From Myxococcales bacterium (GTDB taxonomy: Bacteria > Myxococcota > Myxococcia > Myxococcales > Myxococcaceae), in NCBI GenBank assembly GCA_016191815.1, contig JACPVI010000042.1:1-47139 (forward strand): a DNA stretch of 47,139 nt. The letters run 5' to 3'. How positions within the stretch are numbered: the first letter of the stretch is position 1; each line of letters starts with the position of its first letter. Position numbers and translations under genes: made by a program. This document shows, piece by piece, positions 25,089-33,196 of the stretch. Below the pieces are notes generated by a model, which was not told where the DNA came from, searched no databases, and saw only the letters and a list, made by a program, of their open reading frames with translations.

Positions 25089-25631
25089 ATGAACCCCACT
25101 CGCTTCGCGATTCTGGCTGTCGGAGTGTCCATCTTTTTCGGCTGCGGTCAGCCGGCGGACTCCTTCGAGGGAGAGTGGGAGGTGAGCGGCGCCGACTGGT
25201 TCAGCACCGGCAGCTCCGAGGTGTCGATGGTGAGAGGGCCGGCCCGGGCGACCCGGGCGTTGCCTCAGCCGGCCACGCTGCCGACCGAGGTGGAGGGGAG
25301 TCGCGAGTCGAAGTACGAAAGCTCCTGGGTGGTGCCCTCGGTGGGCCGGCGGGTGGTCGCTCGGGGCGTCAACTCGGACCTGCTGATCCGCCTTTCCCAG
25401 TGCGAGGTGCCGGCAGACGTGGAGAGTGGAGTGGGGCGGATCCCGGTCGGGTTCGTCTGCTCGCAGCGCATGGGTGCGGGGGTGGTGGTCCGCACCTTCA
25501 CCTCCGGCAGCCTGACTCCCTCGCGGGACGGCCTGACTCTCACCGCCGGAGGGATGTTCTCCGAGCTGCTCAACGGGCGGGTCTACACCGGGACGTTCGC
25601 GATCAACGAGACGCTCGCCCGCAAGTATTGA
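25089..25631 (+). CDS. predicted lipoprotein, unknown function
   Basis: This 180-residue protein starts at ATG 25089, nine bases after GGAGG. A lipoprotein signal (FAILAVGVSIFFGC, cysteine at residue 19) leads into a mature beta-rich domain with only two further cysteines (SQCEVPAD, FVCSQRM). A segment such as SWVVPSVGRRVVARGVNSDL suggests an antiparallel sheet. I recognise no family. The longer frame back to 24747 is rejected because it is out of keeping with the signal and begins inside the OmpA-like gene. A hairpin terminator directly follows the stop, so it is a one-gene transcript. Confidence 0.7.
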   Translation: MNPTRFAILAVGVSIFFGCGQPADSFEGEWEVSGADWFSTGSSEVSMVRGPARATRALPQPATLPTEVEGSRESKYESSWVVPSVGRRVVARGVNSDLLIRLSQCEVPADVESGVGRIPVGFVCSQRMGAGVVVRTFTSGSLTPSRDGLTLTAGGMFSELLNGRVYTGTFAINETLARKY

Positions 25632-25632
25632 G

Positions 25633-25659
25633 GAGGCCTGGCGCTTCGCGCACGGCCTC
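25633..25659 (+). terminator. hairpin terminator after the 25089-25631 lipoprotein
   Basis: GAGGCC/GGCCTC arms enclose GCGC-TTC-GCGC, starting two bases past the stop codon. There is no T-run, as is common in high-GC genomes. Confidence 0.55.
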
Positions 25660-25756
25660 AGACCGACGAGCCCCGCGTCCTTCTCCCGCTGTTCATTGCC
25701 AAGTCCAGCTAGTCGCCACTCCCGGGCAGAAGAAGGGCTTTGTCGGCCGGGCTAGC

Positions 25757-26371
25757 ATGGAGCGGTTGGTCGACCGCGACAGCGACATCGAGGCCGTACC
25801 CGCCGATCACCCGGACCGGGTGAAGTGGAACGAGCGGTATTCGGCCGCGCGACCAGGCTTCGAGCCGCATCCGCTGGTGGAGCAGGCGCTCGAGGCCGGG
25901 CTTCCCGAAGGCCCCGTGCTGGAGCTGGCCTGCGGCGCCTCCGGCTCGGCGCTGGCACTCGCCGAGTCGGGCCGCGATGTGGTGGCGTTGGACGTGTCGG
26001 ACGTGGCGCTCGGGCTGCTGGAGGCCGAGGCGAGGCGGCGTGGGCTCCCGAGGATCACCTTGCGCCAAGTGGATCTGCGCGCCATGGAGCCGGACGCGCT
26101 CGGCGGCGGCTTTGCGCTGGTGCTTTGCACGAGGTACTGGGAGCCCTCGGTATTCTCCGCGGCATCGACGGCGGTGGCTCCTGGCGGCATCCTTGCCTGG
26201 GAGGCATTCACGCCAGAGCAGCTGCGTCGGCGACCTGATTTCCGGGAGGAGTGGTGCGTGCGCCCAGGAGAGCCTGCCTCGCTACTACCTCCCGGCTGGG
26301 GGGTGCTGAGCCAGCGCGACCTCGACGACGGCCGGAGCTTCGTCAGGAGGCTCCTCGCACGCCGGCGCTAG
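25757..26371 (+). CDS. class I SAM-dependent methyltransferase (TehB-like)
   Basis: The 204-residue protein has motif I VLELACGASGSALALAE, a VVALDVSDVAL strand with the acidic residue that binds the ribose of S-adenosylmethionine, and TLRQVDLRAM (motif II-like). This is a compact Rossmann methyltransferase of the methyltransf_11/25 and TehB type. The N-terminal segment (PDRVKWNERYSAARPGFEPHP) is typical of this subgroup, with KWNERY near the start. The substrate is unknown; a small thiol, oxyanion or heteroatom is usual for relatives. The ATG at 25757 follows GGGCTAGC with no clear Shine-Dalgarno sequence. The longer frame from 24284 is a shadow. It converges on the truncated SbcD-like remnant. 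Confidence 0.75.
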   Translation: MERLVDRDSDIEAVPADHPDRVKWNERYSAARPGFEPHPLVEQALEAGLPEGPVLELACGASGSALALAESGRDVVALDVSDVALGLLEAEARRRGLPRITLRQVDLRAMEPDALGGGFALVLCTRYWEPSVFSAASTAVAPGGILAWEAFTPEQLRRRPDFREEWCVRPGEPASLLPPGWGVLSQRDLDDGRSFVRRLLARRR

Positions 26372-26416
26372 GAACGAACGGAGTCGAGGGCCGCAACTCA
26401 ACTGCCCTGGACGTCA

Positions 26417-26572
26417 TCATCGGCGCTCGGCCACCGCGCAGTCGAGGACGTGACGATAGCTCGCGAAGAAGTCGTCCCCGCGCCTGCGACGCTCCACTCG
26501 CGGTCGCCTCGGAAGGTCGAGCCCGAGGTGGGTGTCGGCGAAGAAGAAGATCCGAAGCTCGCCCCCGCCCAT
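26417..26572 (-). pseudogene. truncated SbcD/Mre11-like metallophosphoesterase (first ~51 residues)
   Basis: The frame begins with [20 protein letters not shown]. That carries the D-x-H first metal motif of DNA-repair exonuclease SbcD-like proteins, followed by PRVERRRRGDDFFASYRHVL, which is typical of that family in this lineage. It ends at a stop after CAVAERR, before the GGD motif and all the other catalytic motifs of a normal protein of roughly 350 or more residues. The start overlaps the YchF-like stop by one base (TGATG), so the original gene was coupled to it. This is the 5' remnant of a deleted gene. Confidence 0.75.
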
Positions 26573-27615
26573 CAGACGTTGAAGCGGAACACCACCGCGT
26601 CCCCGTCCTGCACCACGTACTCCTTGCCCTCCAGGCGAAGCTTGCCGGCCTCGCGGCATTTCGCCTCCGAGCCGAGGGCCAAGAGGTCCTCCACCCGGGC
26701 CACCTCGGCGCGGATGAAGCCCCGCTCGATGTCGGAGTGGATGCGCCCCGCCGCCTTCTGCGCCGTCGAGCCCCTCCGCAAGGTCCAGGCCCGGCACTCG
26801 TCCTCGCCGAAGGTGAGGAAGCTGATCAGGTCGAGCAGCGAGTACGCCGCGCGGATGAACCGGTCCCTGGCCGGCTCCAAGAGCCCCAGCGAGGAGGCGA
26901 ACTCCTTCTGCTCCTCGGCCGACATCCGCGCGATGTCCTGCTCCACGCGGGCAGACAGCACCACCAATCCCAACCCCCGCTCCTTGGTGTGGCGCGCGAC
27001 CTCCTCGGGCGCCGCCTCCGAGACCTTCCCCTCCTCGACGTTGAGCACCAGCAGCAGTGGCTTCTGGCTGAGGAAGCGATAGGTCGAAAGCAGCGCCAGC
27101 TCCTCGGGCGCGAAGGAGAGCGCCCGGAGCGCCCCTCCCGACTCGAGCTGCACCCTCGCCCGCTCGAGCAGCGGCCCCTCGGCTGGCCTCCCGCCTTCCT
27201 TGCGGATCCGGTCCAGCCGCTTCTCGATGATCTCCAGGTCCGCGAGGATGGTCTCCGCCTCGAGATCGATGATCTCCTGCTGCGAGGAGACCGGCCGCGG
27301 ATCGGTGGGTTCCTCGAACGCCCGCACCACCTGGCAGAGCGCGTCCACCTCGCGCATCGCGTTCAGGAGCGCCCGGTCGACGCCGCTGGAGCCGCCTGCC
27401 GCCGCGCCCACGTCGCTGAAGACGATCTCCGCGTAGGTCCGCTTCTTCGGACGGAAGTGGGCTGCGAGCGCGTCGACCCGGCCGTCGGGCACCTTCACCA
27501 CTCCCAGGTTGTTCTTCCCCCGCGCGCCCGCGCCTGTCTCCGCGGAGAGGCCGGTGAGCGCGTTGAACACGGTGGTCTTCCCGGACCTGGGGAAGCCGAC
27601 GAGGCCGATCTTCAT
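26572..27615 (-). CDS. ychF: divergent YchF/OLA1-like P-loop NTPase
   Basis: The 347-residue protein starts with [17 protein letters not shown], a G1 P-loop. Its C-terminal TGS-type region has [33 protein letters not shown] and a final beta stretch ([19 protein letters not shown]), all diagnostic of the YchF family. The nucleotide-specificity motif reads NVEE ([12 protein letters not shown]), the NxxE form that gives YchF its preference for ATP. The switch region is odd: [11 protein letters not shown] stands where ordinary YchF has DIAGLVKGAS, so catalysis or ribosome-linked switching may be altered. It may be a lineage-specific paralogue rather than the main YchF; only a genome search could tell. 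ATG 27615 has TATGGT ten bases upstream and no Shine-Dalgarno sequence; an in-frame ATG lies at 27630. Confidence 0.75.
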   Translation of the reverse strand: MKIGLVGFPRSGKTTVFNALTGLSAETGAGARGKNNLGVVKVPDGRVDALAAHFRPKKRTYAEIVFSDVGAAAGGSSGVDRALLNAMREVDALCQVVRAFEEPTDPRPVSSQQEIIDLEAETILADLEIIEKRLDRIRKEGGRPAEGPLLERARVQLESGGALRALSFAPEELALLSTYRFLSQKPLLLVLNVEEGKVSEAAPEEVARHTKERGLGLVVLSARVEQDIARMSAEEQKEFASSLGLLEPARDRFIRAAYSLLDLISFLTFGEDECRAWTLRRGSTAQKAAGRIHSDIERGFIRAEVARVEDLLALGSEAKCREAGKLRLEGKEYVVQDGDAVVFRFNV

Positions 27616-27625
27616 GGGGCCGCGG

Positions 27626-27631
27626 ACCATA
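27626..27631 (-). promoter_or_regulatory. candidate -10 hexamer (TATGGT) of the YchF-like gene
   Basis: TATGGT on the minus strand lies ten bases before ATG 27615. Its position 51 bp after the cytochrome operon's last stop suggests a separate transcript. Confidence 0.35.
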
Positions 27632-27681
27632 GCAGAACGCGGGCTCGCCTCAGGCCAGCCGCGTCCGCCTGGACGCCCTCC

Positions 27682-29040
27682 CTACTGGCAGATCCTCAGC
27701 GCCCCCGTGCCCGAGATGCCTGAGCCGTACGGGACCTGCTGCAGCGAGCAGGACTTCCCGGCCGCGCACGACAGGTCGTCCTTGCACAGCGAGGCGCACC
27801 GTCCCGATTGGCACACCCCGCTCAGGCACTCGGCGGCAGAGGAGCAGCTCGCTCCGCCCGCCTTCTTGGCGCGGCAGGCGCCCTGCAGGCACAGCGCGCT
27901 CTGGCACTCCGAGCTTCGCTGGCAGCCGACCCCGTCGGCGCCGCCCGAGATGGTGCGGTCCAGCGCGCAGGTGGTGGACCACCCGAGCACCGAGGGGCGC
28001 GCGACGCAGTGCCGCGGCGGCCCCGCGTCGGTCGCGCCGCTTCCCGCATCCGGCTGTCCCCCGTCCGCATCGCCCGCGTCGAGAGCCCCGCCGTCCTGAA
28101 CGCCGGCGTCCGGGCGCGACGGAGGAGCGGCGCCGCAATCGACGTCGTCCGAGCAGCGGACCGCGTCCACGCACAGCTTCGCGGCCCCGCCGAACGGCTG
28201 GGATCCGCTGTAGAAGGTGAACGGCTCGCAAACTTCGCTCGGGCAGCCGGCGTCCGCCGCCGGGCAGGCGCAGTCGAGATCGGAAGCGCACACCGCGCCG
28301 CAGACTCCGCGGTAGCCCTCTCCCGACCAGCAGATGCCGGAGGCGCAGTCCTCGTCGAGCGAGCAAGCGCCGCCCAGGGGAGTCGTCCCCGGAGCGACCT
28401 CGCACTTGGTGACCACCGAAGTCTGATCGAACGAGAGCGCCGGCTGGCAGGCCAAGGGCATCGTGCAGTCCTTCCAGCTTTGGCAGGCGCCATAGAGGTC
28501 GGGGTCGGGGACGCAGAAGCGAGGGCCGCCCGCGCTGATCGAGGCGCAGGTGAAGTCGGCCCGCTCGGCGAGGCAATCCGCCACCGCGGTACAAGGCTTG
28601 GCGCAGAAGGCGGCGGAGCTGCACCCTTCGAGGCATCGGTACCCCGACGCGCAGTCGGAGTCCTTCCCGGCGGTGCAAGCGGCCCCGAGCGTCCCGGCCC
28701 GGGTGCCGCACTTCGAAGCGGAGGTGCACACCCCGTCCGCGCTGCAGCAGAACGTCTCCGCGGAGCCAGAGAGGGTGCATTCCGAGTCGGCGGAGCAGCC
28801 GGTCTTGGCACAGTACATCGTCCCGTTACAGCGGACCGCGCACCGGCCGGAAGCGCACTGGCCATGGGCGCTGCACGGGGCGCCGTCGGCGAAGGTGGTG
28901 CGGTTTTGCCCGGAGTCGGCCGGCTCGCCGGAGTCCACTTCCGCGTCGGGCGTGCCGGAGTCCTGCGGCTTGATCGGCTCGTAGCACGCGACGAGCGCCG
29001 AGGCGGCGAGACACCCCAAGGTTTGGAGAAGGAGCCTCAT
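27682..29040 (-). CDS. Cys-rich lipoprotein, last gene of the electron-transfer operon
   Basis: The 452-residue protein has a lipoprotein signal ([17 protein letters not shown]) and a Pro/Asp/Gly/Glu linker (about residues 20-48). Roughly 40 cysteines follow in short modules such as [34 protein letters not shown] and [15 protein letters not shown]. These resemble the Cys-rich repeats of myxobacterial secreted proteins. A DAG/GGD-rich linker (about 305-335) divides the repeats. There is no haem motif (CxxCH), so it is not a cytochrome. It may be a surface scaffold or a metal/disulphide-rich partner of the cytochromes. The stop of the dihaem cytochrome is only two bases upstream of its start, so it is in the operon. 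A longer frame from 29046 gives two extra residues only. Confidence 0.75.
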   Translation of the reverse strand: MRLLLQTLGCLAASALVACYEPIKPQDSGTPDAEVDSGEPADSGQNRTTFADGAPCSAHGQCASGRCAVRCNGTMYCAKTGCSADSECTLSGSAETFCCSADGVCTSASKCGTRAGTLGAACTAGKDSDCASGYRCLEGCSSAAFCAKPCTAVADCLAERADFTCASISAGGPRFCVPDPDLYGACQSWKDCTMPLACQPALSFDQTSVVTKCEVAPGTTPLGGACSLDEDCASGICWSGEGYRGVCGAVCASDLDCACPAADAGCPSEVCEPFTFYSGSQPFGGAAKLCVDAVRCSDDVDCGAAPPSRPDAGVQDGGALDAGDADGGQPDAGSGATDAGPPRHCVARPSVLGWSTTCALDRTISGGADGVGCQRSSECQSALCLQGACRAKKAGGASCSSAAECLSGVCQSGRCASLCKDDLSCAAGKSCSLQQVPYGSGISGTGALRICQ

Positions 29041-29042
29041 GA

Positions 29043-29837
29043 TCACCAGTCCTCCTGGTCCTCCCTCGCGCCGAAAAGCGCGTGGAGGAGAGACGGCCGC
29101 TTCAAGGAGCGGACGTAGAAGACCACCTGCCAGATTTCCTCGTCGGTGAGGGAGTCACGGTAGGAGGGCATCGGCGCCCCGTCCAGCCCGGTGACGAGGG
29201 TGCGGAACAACTCCTCGGGCGCATCTCCGGCGCGGAAGGCCTCGCGCCAGAGGTCGCGCGCCTTGATCGGGCGGCCATCGTCGTCCAGCAGCCCTGGCGA
29301 AGACGGCCCATCTCCGCGGCCCGTGGCCCCGTGACAGCTCCCGCACCCGGCGCGCTCGTACGCCGCGGCGCCGGCGTCGGGCGCGGGAGGGTTTTCCGGG
29401 AGGGGCGGAATCTCCACCTGGAAGCCGGGAGGCTCCTCGTCAAACCGCGGTGCGAAGGCCTTCACGTACTGCACCACCGCGTCCAGCTCCCGCTCGTCGA
29501 GCCGTCCGCCGAAGCCGGGCATCGAGGTCCCAGGCAGCCCGCGGGCCACCGTGCGCCGGAGGTCCGAGTCCACCGGCAGCTCCCCGGATCGCGTGCTGCG
29601 GAACTTGAAGGCGCCCCTGCGGAAGTCGCGCGGCTTGGGCGATAGGGCCCTGGCCGCCTGGCCCTCGCCGTCTCCACGGAAGCCGTGGCAGCTCGCGCAG
29701 CTCGAACGGTACACCCGCGCGCCGAGCTCCATGAGCGCCAGCCGGTCGAGCGGCACCGGCGCCTCTCCCCGGGCGGTGGCGGCACAGAGGACCGCGCCGA
29801 GCAGCAAGGTGGAGGGCGATGTCCGTGGGAGGGCCAT
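29043..29837 (-). CDS. dihaem c-type cytochrome
   Basis: This 264-residue protein has a Sec signal (residues 1 to about 24, LLLGAVLCAATARG). Two class I c-type domains follow in tandem. The first binds haem at C47-ASC-H51 with likely axial Met106 (GTSMPGFGG). The second has C165-GSC-H169 with likely axial Met223 (APMPSY). Both carry the GxGDG-type loop after the haem site. Such proteins shuttle electrons in the periplasm. The gene lies two bases after the haem-barrel stop and two before the Cys-rich lipoprotein, all on the minus strand. It is therefore the probable soluble link between the outer-membrane barrel and the periplasm. ATG 29837 is chosen because the preceding 186 codons of the longer frame are antisense of the barrel gene. 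Confidence 0.85.
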   Translation of the reverse strand: MALPRTSPSTLLLGAVLCAATARGEAPVPLDRLALMELGARVYRSSCASCHGFRGDGEGQAARALSPKPRDFRRGAFKFRSTRSGELPVDSDLRRTVARGLPGTSMPGFGGRLDERELDAVVQYVKAFAPRFDEEPPGFQVEIPPLPENPPAPDAGAAAYERAGCGSCHGATGRGDGPSSPGLLDDDGRPIKARDLWREAFRAGDAPEELFRTLVTGLDGAPMPSYRDSLTDEEIWQVVFYVRSLKRPSLLHALFGAREDQEDW

Positions 29838-29839
29838 GT

Positions 29840-31000
29840 TCAAAAGAACAGGTGCAGCATGGTGATCAGCTCGTGCTGGAAGGCGAGCGCGTTCCGGTCG
29901 GGCTCGCCAAAGGAATAGCGGTAGAGCAGCCGCAGCTCCGAGGCTCTGAACGGGTACAGCTCGACGCTCGCGCCCACCCGGTGCAGGCCGTTGCGGCGGA
30001 GGCGCAGCTCGGGGTCGAGGAACTCGTAGGTGAGCACCGCCTCCACCCCGCGGGTGGCGAGCGCCGACAGCTCGGTGTACGCCGCGTAGCGCGGGAGCTG
30101 AACCCGGGCAGTGCGGTCGTCCTCGAGGTGGTAGGCGAGCTCTCCGAGCAGGGTGAAGCGCCCCAGGCTGAGCCCCCCGTGGGCGCCGAGCCTCCACTCC
30201 CGGACGTCGGCAGGGGCGGCACCAGAGGGGCGCCGCTTGGCGTTGTACAGCGCCGACGCGCCGCCCAAGAGCTTCACGGGCCCCAGGCTCGAGTAGTGCT
30301 CGACCCTCGCCGTGAGCGCCTTGCCCGCGTCGGTGTCGAGCAGCGCCCGCTCGTCCGCGCCGTTGTACAGCCCGAGCTGGACCGCGAAGCCCCAAGGCTC
30401 GAACCCCACCTCCAGCCCGGTGTCCTTGGCCCTGGGCCCCAGCCCCAACGGCTCCCGGGTGAGCGCGGTGTGGCTGTCGAGCTTGAGCCCCACCGCCGGG
30501 AGGAACTTCCCCGCCTTCACGTAGCTGCGGGCGAAGGGCAGGCGAACGAGCCCCATCGCCTCGAAGCTGCCGAGGGCGCCGAGGTCCAGGTAGAAGAGGA
30601 GGTGCTCCGTCTCCGCCGCCGCATAGCCGTCCGCCTGCATGAGCATCAAGGAGCTCATCGGCGGAGGCTTGAGCTCCTCCGGCACCGCCTGGTTCGACGA
30701 GCGCGCCTCAATGTGCGCGACCCGCGCATCCAGGCCCAGGGACAACCCCGCGGCCACCTCGCCGTCGAAGGAGGGAAGCGGGCGCGCCACCTCCGCCTCC
30801 CGGACGAGCGGCAGCCGGTGCGCGGCGAAGACGTTCCGGCCGAAGGCGTTGCGCATGCCTCCGCCGGAAGGGTTCACGTGGCAGTGGGAGCAGCTCGCGC
30901 CGGCCCTCAACGCGAACCGGGGAAGCGCGCCGGAAGCCGCCGCCCAGAGGAGGCAGCCGGCCAGGACGGCGCGTCCGAGCGGGCGCTCTGAGGAGTGCAT
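29840..31000 (-). CDS. outer-membrane beta-barrel with one c-type haem motif
   Basis: The 386-residue protein has a signal peptide ending near ALPRFA. A single haem site, C37-SHC-H41, sits in GASCSHCHVNPSGGGMRNAF, a motif typical of electron-conduit barrels in Geobacter/Anaeromyxobacter-type organisms. About 300 residues of amphipathic strands follow (for example MGLVRLPFARSYVKAGKFLP), ending in HELITMLHLFF. The final aromatic residues are the usual barrel-insertion signal. It probably forms the pore of a porin-cytochrome unit that passes electrons across the outer membrane. It is in one operon, with spacing of four bases from the cupredoxin upstream and two bases to the dihaem cytochrome downstream. 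GAGGAG lies six bases before ATG 31000. A partner cytochrome is supplied by the neighbours. Confidence 0.8.
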   Translation of the reverse strand: MHSSERPLGRAVLAGCLLWAAASGALPRFALRAGASCSHCHVNPSGGGMRNAFGRNVFAAHRLPLVREAEVARPLPSFDGEVAAGLSLGLDARVAHIEARSSNQAVPEELKPPPMSSLMLMQADGYAAAETEHLLFYLDLGALGSFEAMGLVRLPFARSYVKAGKFLPAVGLKLDSHTALTREPLGLGPRAKDTGLEVGFEPWGFAVQLGLYNGADERALLDTDAGKALTARVEHYSSLGPVKLLGGASALYNAKRRPSGAAPADVREWRLGAHGGLSLGRFTLLGELAYHLEDDRTARVQLPRYAAYTELSALATRGVEAVLTYEFLDPELRLRRNGLHRVGASVELYPFRASELRLLYRYSFGEPDRNALAFQHELITMLHLFF

Positions 31001-31004
31001 GGTC

Positions 31005-31430
31005 CTAGCGAACGACGATCTTCGCGTCGCGCATCGCCACCGGGTGGGTGCTGCAGAAGTAGATGAACTCCCCTGCCGTGCCGAAGGTGTACTTCCACAC
31101 GTCACCGTAGGCGAGCCGGGGAGATTCGAAAAGCGGCTGGCGCGTCTGCCCGGGAATCCCCTCCACGACGATGTGATCCACCGTGTCGAGGTTCTTGAAG
31201 GTCACCTCGGTGCCCGCGGCCACCACCAGCACCGAGGGATCGATGAGCAATGCCTTGAGCAACACCTCCGGCTTCGCGGAGAAGCCGGCGTCCACTCCGG
31301 CATCTGCCCCGGCGTCCTGGCCCGCATCGTTCGAGGCGGACGAGTTGCCGAGGGGCGGTGCCTCCGCATCGCCCAGGTCGAGGCACCCGATAGCCGCCCA
31401 GGCCAGGACCAGCGCCGGAGCCAGGCGCAT
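31005..31430 (-). CDS. plastocyanin-like cupredoxin lipoprotein
   Basis: The 141-residue protein has a lipoprotein signal (LAWAAIGC, cysteine at residue 16) and an Asp/Ala/Gly linker (DAGQDAGADAGVDAG). A single cupredoxin domain follows. Copper ligands are visible in order: His86 (TVDHIVVEG), Cys126, His129 and Met133 (YFCSTHPVAM). This is a type 1 blue-copper site with a Cys-x2-His-x3-Met spacing, between plastocyanin and amicyanin forms. As an outer-membrane or inner-membrane lipoprotein it would carry single electrons among the cytochromes of this operon. The ATG overlaps the stop of the pentahaem gene (TGATG), so the two are translationally coupled. Copper loading is inferred from the residues. 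Confidence 0.85.
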   Translation of the reverse strand: MRLAPALVLAWAAIGCLDLGDAEAPPLGNSSASNDAGQDAGADAGVDAGFSAKPEVLLKALLIDPSVLVVAAGTEVTFKNLDTVDHIVVEGIPGQTRQPLFESPRLAYGDVWKYTFGTAGEFIYFCSTHPVAMRDAKIVVR

Positions 31431-33133
31431 CAGCCTCGCGCCCCTTTCCTTCGCAGGAGTCCCCACAACCCCCACAAGGAGAGCAGCGCGAACGGGATCG
31501 GCGACGCGGCGCCACAAGAGCAGCCGGGCTTGGGAGTCACCTCGGGCGGAGGAACCACCTCCGGCGCGGTGAGCGAGAGGGCCTGGTCCGCCCGCTCCAT
31601 CAAGACGTCCTCCTTCGGCCAGCCCTTGGCGTCGGCGAGCGGCTCGAAGGCGCGGCGGTAGAGGAGCATCGCGCTCACCCTCACCTCGCCGTAGCCGGCG
31701 GGGGCCTGGAAGGCGTAGGTGGACTCGTCGCGGGACTGGGGGCGGACCCGGGTGTCCTCGAGCACCTTGGTGGCCTTCCAGAACGGCACGTTGCGGTTGC
31801 CACCGTCGTCGCCCAGCACCTTGGCGAAGCCTTTGCCCGGAGAGCCGGCGTAGCGCCCTCCGTAGTCGGGGATCTGCCCTCCCGAGGCGAGCTGGAGCGG
31901 CGCTCCCGCCTGGTCGACGGCTCGGACGAGCAGGAGGATGTTCCTGAACGGCATCCCGGTGGGCAGCGCGTGGCCGGTATAGAGGTTGGCCACCGTCACC
32001 TTGGCCTCCGCCGTCTCGCCCTTCTGGGTGAGGGCCACCTCCAAGGTCGCGGCGTTCTCGTACAGCTCGGGAGTGAGCGCTCCGGAGAACTGGTGCCGGG
32101 AGATGGTGGAGGGCTCTCGCGTCTGGCCACCCATCTCCCAGGCGTGGTCGTTGTCCACCAGGCGGGTGCGGGTCTCCTTCGGCTGGGTGGCGAAGGGGCG
32201 CATGTGGCAGTCCTGGCAGACGTAGGCCTTGTCGCCGATGGCGGTCTCCGCCCACTCGCTGTAGGTCTCCATCACCGGCACGCCGTTGGCGTTCGAGTAC
32301 TCGTGGCAGGCGGAGCACAGCCGCGCGCTGCGATGGAGCGGCGAGTAGGAGTTCTCCATCGGGTGGGAGAGCACGTTGTCCAGCGGGCCGAAGGCGAACA
32401 GGGTGCCGGACTTCGGCCGCCAGATGCGCAGCGCCCCGTCGACGCCAGGCCGGGTGTTCACCTCGACGTCGCGGGTCTTGTGGCAGACCTCGCAGGTGAC
32501 GCCCTCGGCCTCCGCGCCAGTGAGCTGGGTGGAGAGCGGAGTGGCGCCGGGTGCCTTGAGGGCCGCGAGCGGCTGGTGGCAGCTCGGGCAATCGCCGGCG
32601 GCGTTGGGGAAGTCGAGCTTGAACCCCGGGCCGCCGATCACCTCGGTGCCGCCCTTGGTGCCGAAGTACAGGTCCAGCACCAGCGGATCCTTCGCGGCGA
32701 TGGCGTGCTGGGAGGTGTCCCAGGCCCGCCGCTGATCGCCGTGGCAGGAGTCGCAGCCCATCTGCATCATGCTTTCCCGGGCGGGAATCCACTCGTACTG
32801 CGGATTGTCCAACGTCTCGAGCGGGAGAAGCGCGGTGCCGAGGTTGGTGGCTCCGGCGGTGCCCACCCCGCCCTGGGTGTAGTAGCCGGGCTTGGAGAAG
32901 GTGACGATCACGTCTGTCGAGGAGGCGAGCCCGGTCTCCAGGGAGTACCTCCCGTCGGCGCCGGTGGTGGCGAAGTCTTTCGACACCTGGCGGCTGCTCA
33001 GCGGAGAGGCGCGCACCCGGACTCCTTCGATCGGCTTGCCGGCGCTGTCGGTGACGGTGCCGCTGATCGGCGCGGCGGCGGCGGTGGCGGCCAGCATCGC
33101 CGCGAGTGCGAAGGGGACAGGTCGTACTTTCAT
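31430..33133 (-). CDS. pentahaem cytochrome with carboxypeptidase-regulatory-like domain and sorting tail
   Basis: The 567-residue protein has a signal peptide (to about residue 21). Residues 22-108 form a CarboxypepD_reg-like beta sandwich (ISGTVTDSAGKPIEGVRV). Five CxxCH haem sites follow: 127-131, 182-186, 214-218, 273-277 and 306-310, within a c554-like multihaem core (WDTSQHA, YSEWAE, CQDCHMRP). A C-terminal beta region (about 340-520) comes next. The end is KPGCSCGAASPIPFALLSLW with LLRRKGARG, a MYXO-CTERM-like sorting signal that would anchor it on the cell surface. It heads the operon with cupredoxin, haem-barrel and dihaem genes. GGAGGCCCCC precedes ATG 33133. Its haem core is homologous to the plus-strand pentahaem protein at 34448. 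Terminal electron acceptor is unknown. Confidence 0.85.
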   Translation of the reverse strand: MKVRPVPFALAAMLAATAAAAPISGTVTDSAGKPIEGVRVRASPLSSRQVSKDFATTGADGRYSLETGLASSTDVIVTFSKPGYYTQGGVGTAGATNLGTALLPLETLDNPQYEWIPARESMMQMGCDSCHGDQRRAWDTSQHAIAAKDPLVLDLYFGTKGGTEVIGGPGFKLDFPNAAGDCPSCHQPLAALKAPGATPLSTQLTGAEAEGVTCEVCHKTRDVEVNTRPGVDGALRIWRPKSGTLFAFGPLDNVLSHPMENSYSPLHRSARLCSACHEYSNANGVPVMETYSEWAETAIGDKAYVCQDCHMRPFATQPKETRTRLVDNDHAWEMGGQTREPSTISRHQFSGALTPELYENAATLEVALTQKGETAEAKVTVANLYTGHALPTGMPFRNILLLVRAVDQAGAPLQLASGGQIPDYGGRYAGSPGKGFAKVLGDDGGNRNVPFWKATKVLEDTRVRPQSRDESTYAFQAPAGYGEVRVSAMLLYRRAFEPLADAKGWPKEDVLMERADQALSLTAPEVVPPPEVTPKPGCSCGAASPIPFALLSLWGLWGLLRRKGARG

Positions 33134-33196
33134 GGGGGCCTCCAGAAAAGCGCGGCCTTCACTACCGCATCCGGAGCCGGGTTGAAAGGCCCCGGC

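Noticed and set aside
27682-29040. Multihaem cytochrome call for the Cys-rich lipoprotein
   Set aside because: It has about 40 cysteines but no CxxCH.
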